Translations under genes and position numbers: made by a program | Notes under the pieces: model-generated | The model's input: only the letters and a program-made list of their open reading frames with translations | Told to the model about the DNA's origin: nothing | Databases searched by the model: none | NCBI GenBank assembly: GCA_032622095.1 | Contig: CP136064.1 | Location: 130,869,605 to 130,933,604 of the forward strand | Reading direction: 5' to 3' | Origin: Siphonodentalium dalli | Taxonomy: Eukaryota > Mollusca > Scaphopoda > Gadilida > Siphonodentaliidae | Length of the DNA stretch: 64,000 bases | In this document: positions 1 through 11,176 of the stretch, one piece after another | Position numbering within the stretch: position 1 is the first letter of the stretch | Layout: every line of letters starts with the position of its first letter

Positions 1-73
1 CCTTATTGCGCTTAAGCGCAATAAGGAATATTCTTATTGTGCTTAAGCGCAATAAGGAATATTCTTATTGCGC
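1..73. repeat. Palindromic satellite, left block
   Basis: About two and a half units of a 32-33 bp repeat. Each unit is a perfect palindrome whose left half is CCTTATTGCGCTT and whose centre is TTAA, followed by a short AATATT spacer. The same satellite resumes at 1288, so the DNA between (78-1283) is an insertion. I see no coding content. Each unit could form a hairpin on single-stranded DNA. Confidence 0.85.
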
Positions 74-77
74 TTAA

Positions 78-1283
78 CCCTTTGAACCCTGGCTCCCCAC
101 AACGATAGACACCATGACCCTGGGTTCCCAGTGTTATTTTTGAATATTGTAGACTGTGTTTAGGCGCAATGTGTTGGTTATGTTTAAATGGTGCTGCAGG
201 TCTGAAACTCTACATATATTTCCCCCATGGACCATTGAGTATTTTAAGATCGGGATACATTGCCACACGATCACTCCCTGGCAACGGTTGCTATGCAACT
301 AAACCGAAATTGAAAGTAAAATGCAATTATAGCTTTTATCGACGTATTTCAGCCATAGAAAACGGTGTTTTCGATGCAGCCAATGCCCCATTGTGAAATT
401 TGATATATATATCTGGTCAGATGAGTGAATCTAACTTTTGTTTAAGGGTAGCAACGGTTGATAAGCAAATACCACAAATGATCCAATGACACAATTGCCC
501 TGAGCATTTTATTGTATTATGCTCCAGTTTAGACATTTTTATAGGTGCACGTTAGGTTTTTCCGAAATCACGTGACGATCGAGCGTTTCGGTTGGTCTCG
601 TCGACAATCAACTGCCAGAGTGCATCATCCCAAAATAAATATAAGTAATCAACCTTGGGGTGTACTGTCCACACTTATTGAAATTGGTACATTCTTAGGA
701 ACCGCGGCTTCTCTTTCGGTGTAAAGGTACGTTCAACAAATGAATTTGTGTCCCTTTTCCAGGTATGGACATTATGATCATCGTGACTAATTGCAGGTAT
801 GAAGCCACGCCCCCTGCCATGCACGCCCCTACCTCGACATAAGCTCCGCCCATTTCCACAACACCTCATCTGCCCCAAACATTGAGCACTTGTCGTATCT
901 GCACTTGAAACAACGCCACCCGCTGCTGTAGCGACTGACATCTGAATATCTCCCAGTGTCACTGTGCTTTCATTCTCCCATTCTAACTCACAACAGTTCA
1001 TCTAAATTTTCCGCGTCCGATTCCAAAATTTGCCGGACCACCTCCTCTACCGAAAATGTTTTGGCTTCATAATTAATGATATTGTATGCTTAAACACAAT
1101 AGCAACAAGACACAAACAAAAACATACTTATTGGAGAATCAGTCGACCGCGACGATGTTTGTAAACAATACACAAGTGGTGGTCGGTATACTGGTCTGTT
1201 CATGCAGCGGCCGGTATACCGGCCGCTGGGGTATTTGGAGGTTCACGCAGCGGCCGGTTTTCCGGCCGCTTGGGTTCAAAGGG
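78..1283. mobile_element. Non-autonomous piggyBac-like element (TTAA target)
   Basis: A 1206-bp segment begins CCCTTTGAACCC and ends with its exact inverse GGGTTCAAAGGG. It is flanked on both sides by TTAA (74-77 and 1284-1287). TTAA target duplication and CCC...GGG ends are the known hallmark of piggyBac transposons. The target TTAA lies at the centre of a palindromic satellite unit. The right subterminal region has two GC-rich palindromes: AGCGGCCGGTA plus its inverse near 1205-1226, and a near copy near 1248-1270. Open frames inside (169-396 plus, 675-1001 minus, 1086-1292 plus) are short and resemble no transposase, so I call it non-autonomous. The part at about 150-500 is also related to the complement of 29040-29400. 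Confidence 0.75.
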
Positions 1284-1287
1284 TTAA

Positions 1288-1424
1288 ATTAAGCACAATA
1301 AGAGATTCCTTATTAAGCGCAATAAGGAATTTCCTTATTGCGCTTAAGCGCAATTAGATCTTCCCTTATTGCGCTTAAGCGCAATAAGGGATTCCTTATT
1401 GCGCTTAAGCTCAATTATTTATTA
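1288..1424. repeat. Palindromic satellite, right block
   Basis: Continuation of the satellite seen at 1-73: four or so degenerate units with TTATTGCGCTTAAGC half-sites. Spacers here read GATTCC or GATCTTCC rather than AATATTC, so the two blocks differ slightly. Confidence 0.8.
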
Positions 1425-1461
1425 AATGTCAATTTGGCTTCCCATACGAGCGATGCTCTTT

Positions 1462-1992
1462 TATGGAATCCTATTAGGGCCACTTGCTAATGGCGCTTTC
1501 GGCGCGATGCGCCGAAAGCGCCGAAAGCGACAAAAAGTGCGCCATTAGTAACGCGCCGAAAGCGACAAAAAGTGCGCCGAAAGCGACAAAATATGCGCCG
1601 TTACGGCGCACTATTTGTCGCTTTCGGCGCACTTTTTGTCGCTTTCGGCGCTTTCGGCGCGCGCGCCGAAAGCGACAAAATGTGCGATATTAGCGCATCT
1701 TTCGGCGCGCCGAAAGCGACAAAATGTGCGCCGTAACGGCGCACATTTTGTCGCTTTCGGCGCGTTACTAATGGTGCACTTTTTGTCGCTTTCGGCGCGC
1801 GCCGAAAGCGCCATTAGGCATACTATTAGGTCCACTCCCTAATGGCGCGCGCCGGAAGCGACAAAAAGTGCGCCATTAGGGTATGTTTCGGCGCACATTT
1901 TGTCGCTTTCGGCGCTTTCGGCGCATCGCGCCGAAAGCGACAAAAAGTGCGCCGAAAGCGCCATTAGCAAGTGGCCCTAATAGGATTCCATA
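1462..1992. mobile_element. Fold-back element made of GCGCCGAAAGCGACAAAA modules
   Basis: The ends are a long inverted repeat of over 40 bp: TATGGAATCCTATTAGGGCC at the left and its exact complement at the right. TA lies at both borders, and outside it CTCTTT occurs directly on both sides (1456-1461 and 1993-1998), which looks like a target duplication. The interior is almost entirely direct and inverted copies of GCGCCGAAAGCGACAAAA. An internal degenerate copy of the terminus (CTATTAGGTCCACTCCCTAA, near 1822-1845) suggests nesting of one element in another. Overlapping open frames on both strands are products of the repeat and not genes. The superfamily is not recognised. Confidence 0.8.
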
Positions 1993-3190
1993 CTCTTTAG
2001 ATTTCGATTGGAAACGTGCAGTTTTCTAGCAATAAACGTCTCCATGATGCGGCCCTTAGCTGTTATCATCAAAATGATGACGAAAGTATTAAAGGGGCAT
2101 GCAATCAGACTCTTTACGCAGTACATTTTCGGAGAGTGTTATCAAAATTATCGATGTCCTCATTTTCCTGATATAAACAGTATAGTCATCGTTGAAAGCT
2201 TTCCTACGTCAGTGTAATTACCAGTTTCGCGCCGGAACTCGCACATTTTACTATGAAATTGTGATGAGCGACAGCCAGGTCAGTACTGTACGGTATATCG
2301 AATAGCGGGACAAATAATTAACGATTATTTGCGATACACGTATTTATTATGATCGAATATTCCCCGACACAGTTACTAAATTACTGTAAATTAAGGTATA
2401 GTTGTACCTCCACTGACTAATGTTACATACGCACATTGTTTCTTGTATATAATGTACTTGCACATGTATTTTTGGCCTTGAGATGCATCGTTGTGTCCTG
2501 GTGCATACGAACATTATATAGTTTGTAAATAAACTGCACAATGGCGCATATATACAGTTATCTCTCTTTGGGCCAAACTCAATGCTCGGGTGCTGAGTCG
2601 TGTGGTCATATATAAGGATGTTAAAAGAGATGTATAGTCATTATGTTACCCAAACCTATATTGTACCCAAAACACAGTACGATATACATAGGTTTGTAAT
2701 CATAGGGAACACCGAACTATCAGATGTGATATTTAGAGACCAGTATACTAGGAAAATTAGGTACATGGATGACTGAAATAATATCGAATATAATATGGTT
2801 GAATGATGCAATCAGTGGTCCCCCTGCATGGAGATAATTTGTTAACTTTATATTCTGAGCGTGAGTCTGGTAGCTATAATGGTCGATATTGTAAGTAGTT
2901 TTTAAATTCAGTACTGGGGGGGGGGGTACAGAGATTTGTGGGAGGGGCGGGCGGGCTTTGGGTTCCAACAAGTACTAACATAAATTTTCAAGAAAGAGTA
3001 TTTGGATGTACTTTAGCATATTATATAATATAAATAATAAAAAAAAGGCAGGAACGCAGAATCTGTGCGTGTCGTGAATAGGAACACTCCGAAAACAGAA
3101 TCGGAACGTATGGTAGTGTTACTTTGAAGCCATAATGTCAGGCTAAAATCACGTATTTTGGTCAACTGTATTGTTTAAAGTAACGATGGG
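1993..3190. other. No gene seen; G11 run
   Basis: AT-rich sequence with only short, low-quality open frames (for example 2008-2217 plus and 2347-2541 minus) and no recognisable domains. A run of 11 G at 2916-2926, followed by GTACAGAGA-like sequence, recalls the G-run and TTACAGAGGTCGACC border found at 13513-13550, so a relic of that repeat may be present. Confidence 0.5.
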
Positions 3191-3199
3191 ATAGTCCAG

Positions 3200-4420
3200 A
3201 AGATATTGGTCGACCTCTGCACACCCCCAAGACTCAACTTCACCCCACTAGTTTTCTTTCTTAATGTCTCCTCTAAATTTTTTTCGGTTGTTGACAAGAA
3301 AAAAAGGTGACCGCAGAGACTCCAGACAAGATGGCGGCCATTTTTTTTATATGCACCAGGTCTCTTTGATCGCCGTTATAGTAAAGATGATATCACATGC
3401 GATCTTGTTTTCAGCTCGATTCGTTATGCTAATATACAACCCTTACAAATTAGCCAAAAATCCGACACCAGAATCCAATATGGCGGCCAAGATGGCCGCC
3501 GAAATGTAAAAATAAGCTATTTTTCTGACATTTCACCACATTTCGTTTGTCTCTGTGGGAAAATATTGGCATCTTGGCGTGATGTTATACATTTATCGTA
3601 TATAAGAGTCATTGGCGAACACATGGGGACCATAATATACATTTGCTGTGGGATATTTTTGTCCAATATCACGTTTTCCCAAATGCCGGTATAATAGGTT
3701 AAAGCCGAATCAACGCTAATAACCCGATGAAATGTTTCGAATCAATGAATGTTATTGCTATCATAACAACACCCATGCATATATATGTGCAGGAGATACT
3801 CGAGCTAGGATTCCTCTTATACCTGAGTTGAGGAATATTCACCCAAATCCAAGATGGCTGCCAAAATGGCCACCAGAAATAGAAAAATCGCCGAAAATAG
3901 CTGATGTTAACATTAGTGAGCGTTATTGTCACGACAACCCCACACCTGTTTACTATTGTGAGTTGGGAACACTTAAGCGAAGAACTGTCCTTACATCATA
4001 TCCAAATAAAAGTGCCCCAAATCCAAAATGGTGCCCACAATGGCGGACAGATTTTGAAAAATCACCGAAATTCCCTCATTATCACATCATTGGGCATTAT
4101 TGTCGAGACAACTGCACACATGCTGACAGTTGAGTTGGAAATACTGAGGAAAAGCAATTACCTTGCATTTCATGCAAGAAATTGTTTTCCAAATCGAAGA
4201 TGGTGGCCAAAATGGCGACCGAAATTTTTTTTTAAAGCTCACATTCCTTTACTTTCTTACGACGGGCGTTATTGTTACGCGAATTCTGTCCAAAATTACA
4301 TGTACATATGGAACATTGATATGAATTATTCATTTGAGTTTGGCAAACTATCACAGTCAAGATGACGGCCAACCTGGCGGCCAGAAATTGAAAAGAAGTC
4401 GATATTATCACATACAAATT
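3200..4420 (+). repeat. AAGATGGC-unit tandem repeat element
   Basis: Six or seven degenerate tandem units, spaced roughly 150-187 bp, share the pattern GTTATTGTCACGACAAC, then GTTGAGTTGG, then CCAAATCCAAGATGG and GAAAAATC. The clearest unit anchors are at about 3328, 3472, 3846, 4020, 4192 and 4354. The 3328-3338 motif is AAGATGGCGGC. The left edge carries AGATATTGGTCGACCTCTG, which is the inverse of the right edge of the same repeat inside 12655-13560 and 15492-16395. Open frames here (3264-3509, 3732-4133, 3904-4365) are repeat-derived and not convincing genes. Confidence 0.75.
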
Positions 4421-5945
4421 TCAACTTTTTGTCATAATATAAATATGTATGGACGAAACGGTACATAATATAAGCCATCTATTAGTTCCAACATAAGTCG
4501 TAGCCTTTTGGAAGGATGAAAACCCACAATCGCGATGTGACATTTCAAAATCCATTCTCCACTAAGAGCCCATACTGGCCGTGACCGTATATAGGTACGC
4601 CGAATAGTCATATTATCAAAACAACAGTACCTGAGCTTATTCTGATTTGCCACATTCAGCATTATCTGGACCAGTTTCCGTCTCCTCGTCAGATTAATCT
4701 GTCTCGCTAACAACAACACAGTTTTCTACACTTCTTTGTAGAAGTGTCCTGCTAATCGGAATGTTTCAAATAATACATTATGCCGGTGTGCAGCTCACGT
4801 TTTTGTTTCAAAAGCTTGGAATTATTATCCTTATTCTTCACGAGCTTCATTCGTGGTATTGTTTATGGTATAATTCAGATGCTACATATGGGGTATGAGC
4901 GTCATCTTGTGCGATAAACTAGAAAGGTATTCGGTCGATGCGTATACTAGCTTTCAGAAGGACCTATCTATCTGCGTATTTTCAGCTTTGGTGACCTAAT
5001 GGGGATTACAACATGTACACCTGGTTATCCTCCCAAGCAGCCACTTCTCAATATATGGATCATCAATGCACATACTCAGCTAATGCACTGACGTACCCGG
5101 ACAACTTCTGTATATGGCTTCGAATGTTGAAAGCCTGACATTTGACGGACGCCTTTCTGCTAAGGCGTAGATGACCGTAATGCATAATATACCCACACTT
5201 CTTGAAATGATCCTAAGAACAATCTTGTTGGCGTCCAGCAATCGTCTAACCGAACAGTTCCAAGCAGATGATAACAATACACACGGTGCTAGTTTGTGGG
5301 AATGTGTCATGATAGTGGAACTGAAATTGGACCATGACTGCACCGCCCCTTCTTTTGGTATGTTTTAGATTCAGACAAGATCTCATATGTGGCTTTGCTT
5401 TCCTTGTATGCTAAGATTGTATGTTTCCATCCGTTTGGAAGCCGTTCTTAATCAACTGGATCAGGCGTGTACCATTGGCTACTACTATATAAGCCCCACA
5501 CAGACTGGGGTGTAGTCTTAAATGCGATGCCTTTGATAGTTGACGCTGGGTGGTGGTCGGTATGGTTCAAGAAAGTACAAATGCCATCAACACAAGGGTG
5601 AAATGTTCAACGTGAAGAACATCCAGAGGAATGTTACGTTGATGAGATCTTGCAATTCAGTTCAACAGACGTTGGGTACACCAAGTGATTTCTTGGTAAC
5701 ATCACCATTCGGACCATTTTCCTGCATGAGACATATTAACTACTATATTTTAAAGTTATATATATAAAGCTATATGATCATGAAGGTCGCGTTCCCCAAC
5801 GTCCACAGCCATTGCCATCGAGACTATAAATTGTTCTTTAAATACATAGTGAAATAAATGCACCACAGTTCCTGACATGTTCTTGAATAATACCGCCCAT
5901 ACACTGACACTAACCCTGAGAGAGGATAACAAAAACGCACACCTT
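4421..5945. other. No gene seen
   Basis: Unique-looking sequence. The longest frames (4432-4719 minus, 5080-5343 minus, 5540-5767 plus) are 65-95 codons, overlap on opposite strands and match nothing I recognise. No splice-linked set of exons was found. Confidence 0.4.
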
Positions 5946-6310
5946 CAAATTTCGGTCACCATTTTTGCCGCCATCTTCGATTTGGAAAACCATTTCTTGC
6001 ATGAAATGTAAGGTAATTACTTCACCTCAGTATTTCCAACTCAACTGTAAGCATGGGCGGAGTTGTCTCGACAATAATGCCATTGGGCTTACAGTCAAGT
6101 GATACCCGAGTCAAGTGATACCATACAAAGTGCTACCCAAATTGGTCAACTGATACCCAAGATGGCCGAGTCATCTGATACCTTTTGGAGTCAAATGGTA
6201 CCTTTTATCAAAAACTTTGATTTAGATACATTTGACGCAAAAAAGACCTGAACCAATTACACGGCCATTTTGGGTATCACTTGACCAATTAGAGTATCAC
6301 TTTGCAAACA
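5946..6310 (-). repeat. Inverted AAGATGGC unit plus GTGATACC repeats
   Basis: 5946-6085 is one AAGATGGC unit in reverse orientation. It closely matches the complement of about 4090-4240, including the stretch ending TTTCATGCAAGAAAT. It runs into 6086-6310, where the phrase TCAAGTGATACC and variants recur at least six times and then reappear inverted as GGTATCACTTGA. The same pairing of GTGATACC repeats with AAGATGGC units occurs at 12321-12660, so these form one composite repeat family. Confidence 0.65.
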
Positions 6311-7045
6311 AAAACATGTTACTCACAGTTTTTCCCGGCTGTCGCAGAACACGCGATCTGCAGTCCAGGTGATCAGAGGTGTCCAGAATGAAAAACAGTA
6401 GGCCTACGCAGTGCACACATATAAAATTATGAAGTAAATATTGTGAACGAAATAACACTGACAATTCGTTAATTAGTTCAGTTGGTAGTTTACCAGTTTT
6501 TAGAAAGTCGACCAAATTCCCAAAACTATTTATTAAACAAAAAGCAGCAAACGGTTTTACACTTTTTTTATTATACAACTTTGATGTCCGTCATCAATTA
6601 CTAACTATAACGTATCACCGATTAGAATCCCGAACGCTGCTTTCTTATAGTTATATTTAGTTATAAATAGTTCAAGTGTTTTTTAGAATTCTAACTTTTA
6701 TTATACAACTTTTTATGCCAGGCATCAATTACTAAATTAGAGTATCACTTCGTATAGTATCAACGACTCGTGTGTTTGCTTCAACATCTTATTGTCATAT
6801 TTACAGGAATTTTGAAGTAATGCGTTAATTTTTTAAATTAAATTATTATATATTTTTTACGATATGTACGCTATGAAAGTCGAACAAGAACTAAACGCTT
6901 GTATCAGATAATATTTCCAGCGCATAAAAATCTATGCGACTCCGCTTCAGCGATTGGATGCTTTTGGACATGCGCAGAATGTGTCAGCTACAAACCACGC
7001 CCAAATGTGTTAACACCGCCCACCATGAAAACGTCTGGGAATGAT
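6311..7045. other. No gene seen; possible 3' region of the recombinase remnant
   Basis: AT-rich sequence. A 93-codon frame on the minus strand (6297-6578) has no recognisable domain. If the recombinase gene on the minus strand was once complete, its C-terminal exons would have been expected here, but I could not find the missing His-x-x-Arg and Tyr motifs. Confidence 0.4.
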
Positions 7046-7668
7046 CTATACTTGCGTCAAAAAATGTTTTTGAATGATTGTTACATGCATATAACGTCGA
7101 TTAATATTAAAATTATTCTTATAGTTTGAGGACAATTTCAAATCGAAATCCATCGATCTATTTTTTTGCTTTGTTTCATGGTTCAGTTTTGCATACTCTC
7201 TGTCATTTTCATCAATACAAAAATCAAAAGAATTCAGAGTTAACTGGTGATGGAATTCCAATCCCCGACTTACAAAATGAAAGGTAATTAAGTACCACAC
7301 TCTCAGTTTTAATGTTATTGGGGTGTCTTGGGCAAGATATGAATTTATCAGCTGTAGATCTTTGGTTGATATCACTTCTTTATGTTTCGTCGGCTTTGAT
7401 TTGCCATCAGCTAACAGTTTTTTCAGTTTGGCATCCAAAACTCTATTCGCCCCACGAAATTCACAATCCTTTACGATATCGATTTTAGTCTTGCTGTCTG
7501 ACATATGCCGATTTACAGCTGAACGTATTGACTTCAGTGTGTTCTTATGGTATTCTTCTCCATTCTTTGGGCGGGCTTCAGCATAGAATAGTTTGAGCTT
7601 CTCATTCAAATCTTCTTTCGTCATTTTATACAAATCAAATTTCTGCCCAAATCGCTCATTACACCATT
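7046..7668 (-). CDS. Exon 4 of the recombinase remnant: DUF3504-like N-terminal half
   Basis: This exon encodes about 207 residues. After WCNERFG comes a helical region (MTKEDLNEKLKLFYAEA), then GEEYHKNTLKSIRSAVNRH, which I recognise as the signature of the tyrosine-recombinase-like DUF3504 family. Further on, FVSRGLEFHHQL supplies the first catalytic arginine in the R-G-x-E context, followed by the conserved DENDREYAKLNHETKQKN block. The family continues with a His-x-x-Arg and a nucleophilic Tyr, but here the frame drifts into Asn/Lys-rich sequence and stops. I infer 3' truncation and loss of recombinase activity. A domesticated DNA-binding use cannot be excluded, since host genes of this class often lack catalysis. 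Confidence 0.7.
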
Positions 7669-9131
7669 CTGAAGAAAAAAAACAGTTATCACGTGGTAAA
7701 TACAAAGTAATTTAACATATTTCCAACTGTATTTCAGAAAATTTTACCGTTTACTATTGATTTAGGATTTTTAGCATCCATCATTTCTGTGTAACCAAAG
7801 ATGCATAAAAAAAAAACATTGATGGAATGCGTATAAATTAGACAGTATGTTGTTCGGCATCATTCTGACACTTTTATATGCCCAGAGATTGCAGAGATGC
7901 GTGGACAATGATGTTTATTGTATATTTCAAAGACATTTTTTTTTAATTTCACGTCAAAAGACATCTTTAATTTGATCACACAGAACTGAATATTCTTATT
8001 GAAATAACGCACCATCAAATAGTTTCATCCCTCATCTTGTGTTTGATTTGGTCGATGCAGCCAGTCTGTTCTTTTCAAGCTCTTCTAGCTCATGTTCGTC
8101 AATTTTGTGAAATCGGCTTGCAGTCGCAGACTTCTGTGCCTGAAAAAAAGTATGAAAAATAAATTATAAACATTATTATAATTTTGTTTGAAAATGGAGA
8201 TTTCAATTTACATATGAAATCAATGTCGTTTTCAATGCATCTGTTGGCGTATATAAGTGCTTGATGCCGAACTATATACTGTATAATTTCGCGATCGTTT
8301 ATACAATTTTTCCTCGTAATTTCAATGTTTTCATTAAGATTCTCACCTTGGCGTTGGGTGTTTCTTCATTAAGGTCTTTTCCTGTTTTATGAGATTCCTT
8401 CTCGTCAGATTCCAGGTCACAGGCATTCAGTATTTGGTCATTTGCCTGCAAAAATATTAGAATATTAGAATTTAGAAAGAGTGCATAACCGTTATCTATG
8501 AAAACATAATTATTGTAGGATATATCTATACCATACTTATTCAAGTTATAAAATGATGGCTAATTTACAGTTAATCTTACAACATCACACTTCTACTATG
8601 CAAACAATACAGGCTACAGCCATTTAAATGATCAATAAATAAATAAATAATAACCAGCTTCATCACTTCCAGTACTACTAGTAATTAATATACTATAGTC
8701 AGTTCTCACTGTACTGACTACTGGTACTAGTACTATTACTAGTTATTTAGTAGGCCTACTGGTATTACTAATAATTAGTTAATTATTTTCAAGGGTTCAA
8801 TTCTTACCTGCAGCGGTGATATTTCCATTGGTATTATTTCAATGATGCCACCATTATTATCAACATCTTCTACCAGTTTGTCCAGTCCAAATAGGCCATA
8901 AATCCCTAGTATTTCTTCTGGCTCTTAAAGTTCAACTTCAGCCTCAGGCTCTGTCTTAACTTCAAGCTCCAATTCTTCTATTTCCATTTGAGAAGCAGCA
9001 TTGTAGAGTTCATTGTCATCAAAATTATTTATGAAAAAGTCTTCTTCTTGACTTAAATTAATTTGATAATCAATAATATTATTAATATCTATATTAAATT
9101 CGCCGTAGATAGCTAACGGTAGGTCTTCCAT
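7046..9131 (-). pseudogene. Crypton/DUF3504-type tyrosine recombinase gene remnant (4 exons)
   Basis: I assembled four exons on the minus strand from splice sites. Exon 1 is 9131-8808 (start ATG, donor CAG|GTAAGA). Exon 2 is 8445-8347 (acceptor TTTGCAG, donor AAG|GTGAGA). Exon 3 is 8139-8013 (acceptor TTTTTTTCAG, donor G|GTGCGT). Exon 4 runs from 7668 to 7046 (acceptor TTTCTTCAG). Phases agree at every junction, and the 3/4 junction restores a Glu codon before WCNERFG. Exon 1 is acidic. Exons 3 and 4 look like the core found in Crypton transposons and the KIAA1958/ZMYM/QRICH1 class (FYAEARPKNGEEYHKNTLKS; RGLE with the first catalytic Arg). Two in-frame stops break it: TAA at 8925-8927 with the frame open on both sides, and TGA at 8032-8034 where the family usually has Trp. 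The catalytic Tyr region is absent. Confidence 0.7.
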
Positions 9132-9639
9132 GTTTTGAACACCTGTTCAGGTAACCGTCATTTAACGTTGCTACATAACATTGTCATGTTAGCACGTTCT
9201 TTTCAAATGTACCGCACTAATTTACGAAGTAACCCATATCTAAATTTAGCCCTGATGTTTGATGATAACAGAAAATGTTTTTCTTTATCAGAAAGTGGGG
9301 TTTTATTCTCTATTTTAATTTGTTTTTGTTTAATTAATGTACTATTTTGCTGTTTAATCGGCGAAAATTTTTCGCTGAGAATTGACGTCTTGCGTTACCA
9401 CTAGAAACGGAAGTGCATGATTTCTTGCGATTTGATTGGTGGACTAAATAAAATTCCGGGTAAATTCGCCCCATGGATATTCGACTTGGTTTCCGAACTT
9501 TTTAAAAGTATCACTACCCCCAGTGATGCGGGAAACGACACTTCCCTCCACTGATAGATATTGTCGATACCAAGCGTATCTAAGGGCCTTGACCAATCAA
9601 TTGCACGCATTTTAGTCAAAGCGAAAGTAGTTGTAATTA

Positions 9640-10140
9640 TAATATGATGATGTCCACGAATGAGAATTTCATGTTATTGAAATCAGTAGATTTATTTTAT
9701 ATTATATATATATTATTATGTATTTCATGTTATTGAAATCAGTAGATACACATGTATTTCATATGTATAAAATATAAATATTGAAATCAGTAGATTCTGG
9801 CTCGGACTGTACTCATAGAACTTCAGGAGAAGCATGACTTAGACTGACCTTTCTTCTAAATTGTCAGCGCACACCAGCACTCTACATAAAATAAATGAAC
9901 CCCCGTTGTAATGCAACAAAACAATATAATTACGACCCGTAAACCAGGTGCACCCCCGAACTCGCATAAATGCGTATTTGGCAGCGACTGGGTAACTCGC
10001 ATTTATGCGAGCTTGGCATCGAAAGAGTTAAACCATAAACAAATTACCGGTAAGCATCTTATGTGCCATGATTTTGTTCAACTATATGTGAATACTCATA
10101 AATGGGTTTTTTTCTGGACTAACGGCTGCTGTAATTGTTT
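9640..10140. other. Short repeats; possible end of a further TTAA element
   Basis: TTGAAATCAGTAGAT occurs three times between 9675 and 9800 with AT-rich spacers. At 9960-10036 there are two CTCGCAT(A/T)(A/T)ATGCG palindromes followed by CGAAAGAGTTAA. This resembles the subterminal-palindrome and TTAA design of the 78-1283 element, but I found no matching left end. No coding sequence was identified. Confidence 0.35.
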
Positions 10141-10148
10141 TCAGTTGT

Positions 10149-10751
10149 GTGACACCAAAGCTACCAAAGTTTATTGTGTCATCAAATCCTGTCGGACGAC
10201 ATAGACCAACCCGCCAAGTTCGGAAACCGCGGCGCTTCAGAGGGACACAAACAAACACACCAACAACGACAGCTCCGCCATCATCAACAACGACAGCTCC
10301 GCCATCACCAACAGCTTCGCCATCACTAACAGCGACAGCTCCACCATCACCAACAATGACAGCTCCACCACGGCCAACAACCCCAACAACGACATCACCA
10401 GCACCGAATACGCGGACACTCACACGAGGTATTCAACAACGCCAACCATCGACAGTCCACTCTCAACGCCTACATCGGGAGATGCCATTCTACACTCTTC
10501 TGGACTTTTTGGACGGCGAGACCAAGTTAGTTCCAATCACAGCCCAATTAATGGCAGAGGGGATGCTTCGCCGTCTCCAGCGACGCCAGGAAAGAACCAA
10601 GCAGAGGAAATTTTTCGACTTGTGGTCCAGCTATGATAATGAGGAGATTGAACCTTCAGAACTGTTAGAAGGAGTTTCAGGAGTTGTGGTCCCGATAATG
10701 CATAGACGGCGACAAGACGACGAAGACGAAGAACCCCTCGAAGAGTTGTAA
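10149..10751 (+). CDS. Hypothetical Pro/Thr-rich protein or exon
   Basis: A 200-codon open frame. Residues 1-35 are basic. Residues 36-90 are a Thr/Ala/Pro/Ser low-complexity tract made by imperfect 18-24 bp repeats (TTTAPPSS, TTTAPPSP, TATAPPSP and variants). Residues 110-160 hold a charged, probably helical stretch (LMAEGMLRRLQRRQERTKQR), and the C-terminus is strongly acidic. A good splice acceptor (TAATTGTTTTCAG, ending at 10144) precedes the ATG, so this may be a terminal exon whose frame continues upstream. An A16 tract at 10939-10954 lies 190 bp beyond the stop. I recognise no family. The repeat tract and lack of homology keep confidence low. Confidence 0.35.
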   Translation: MTPKLPKFIVSSNPVGRHRPTRQVRKPRRFRGTQTNTPTTTAPPSSTTTAPPSPTASPSLTATAPPSPTMTAPPRPTTPTTTSPAPNTRTLTRGIQQRQPSTVHSQRLHREMPFYTLLDFLDGETKLVPITAQLMAEGMLRRLQRRQERTKQRKFFDLWSSYDNEEIEPSELLEGVSGVVVPIMHRRRQDDEDEEPLEEL

Positions 10752-10754
10752 ATA

Positions 10755-11116
10755 CAATTGTATATATTTCCATACTTTGGTGAAATTTGAAATCTAGTAA
10801 TGTAGTCCCACTCAAAACATTCTCATATTTATCCTCGTTTAAATAGTCTTTCAAATACATTTCATGACGACCATTATGACATTTCATTATCAGTTTTAAC
10901 AATGTGCAGCCTAATAATTAATATTTCGATATATCTTAAAAAAAAAAAAAAAGATAAGATACTTGTATTCCCTTTATAACCTCTTCGAAAAATTGCTTTT
11001 TGTGCTAACGATTGTGCTATTGATAATTTTCTCATTGTATGGTCATATATATAGAGAGCGTTCTCTAGATGATAACAATATGTTATCCACGATAAGATTC
11101 CATAAGAGTCGAAGTG
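10755..11116. other. No gene seen; A16 tract
   Basis: AT-rich spacer between the Pro/Thr-rich frame and the tandem duplication. It holds an A16 tract at 10939-10954, which could be the end of a processed or retroposed sequence, but no clear polyadenylation signal precedes it. Confidence 0.4.
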
Positions 11117-11176
11117 GACCGAAAGCGGACATCGGACGTTAATGAAGCTTTGTTTTCATTAACGCCCGCTTCCGGT
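11117..11176. repeat. Hairpin at the left border of the tandem duplication
   Basis: GACCGAAAGCGG and ACGTTAATGAA pair with TTCATTAACG and CCGCTTCCGGTT across a short loop, with a bulge of about five bases. The right arm ends immediately before position 11178, where the 2.83-kb repeated unit begins. Confidence 0.6.

Noticed and set aside
1484..1842. Arg/Ala-rich frames on both strands
   Set aside because: Products of the palindromic GCGCCGAAAGCGACAAAA module. Identical peptides arise from each strand.
3264..4417. Frames of 61-153 codons in the ATGGC-unit region
   Set aside because: Each spans repeat units, is disrupted in the other copies at 12655-13560 and 15492-16395, and has antisense frames of equal length.
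5080..5343. Possible retroelement-derived minus-strand frame
   Set aside because: No recognisable RT, integrase or knuckle motif. It overlaps an antisense frame of similar length.
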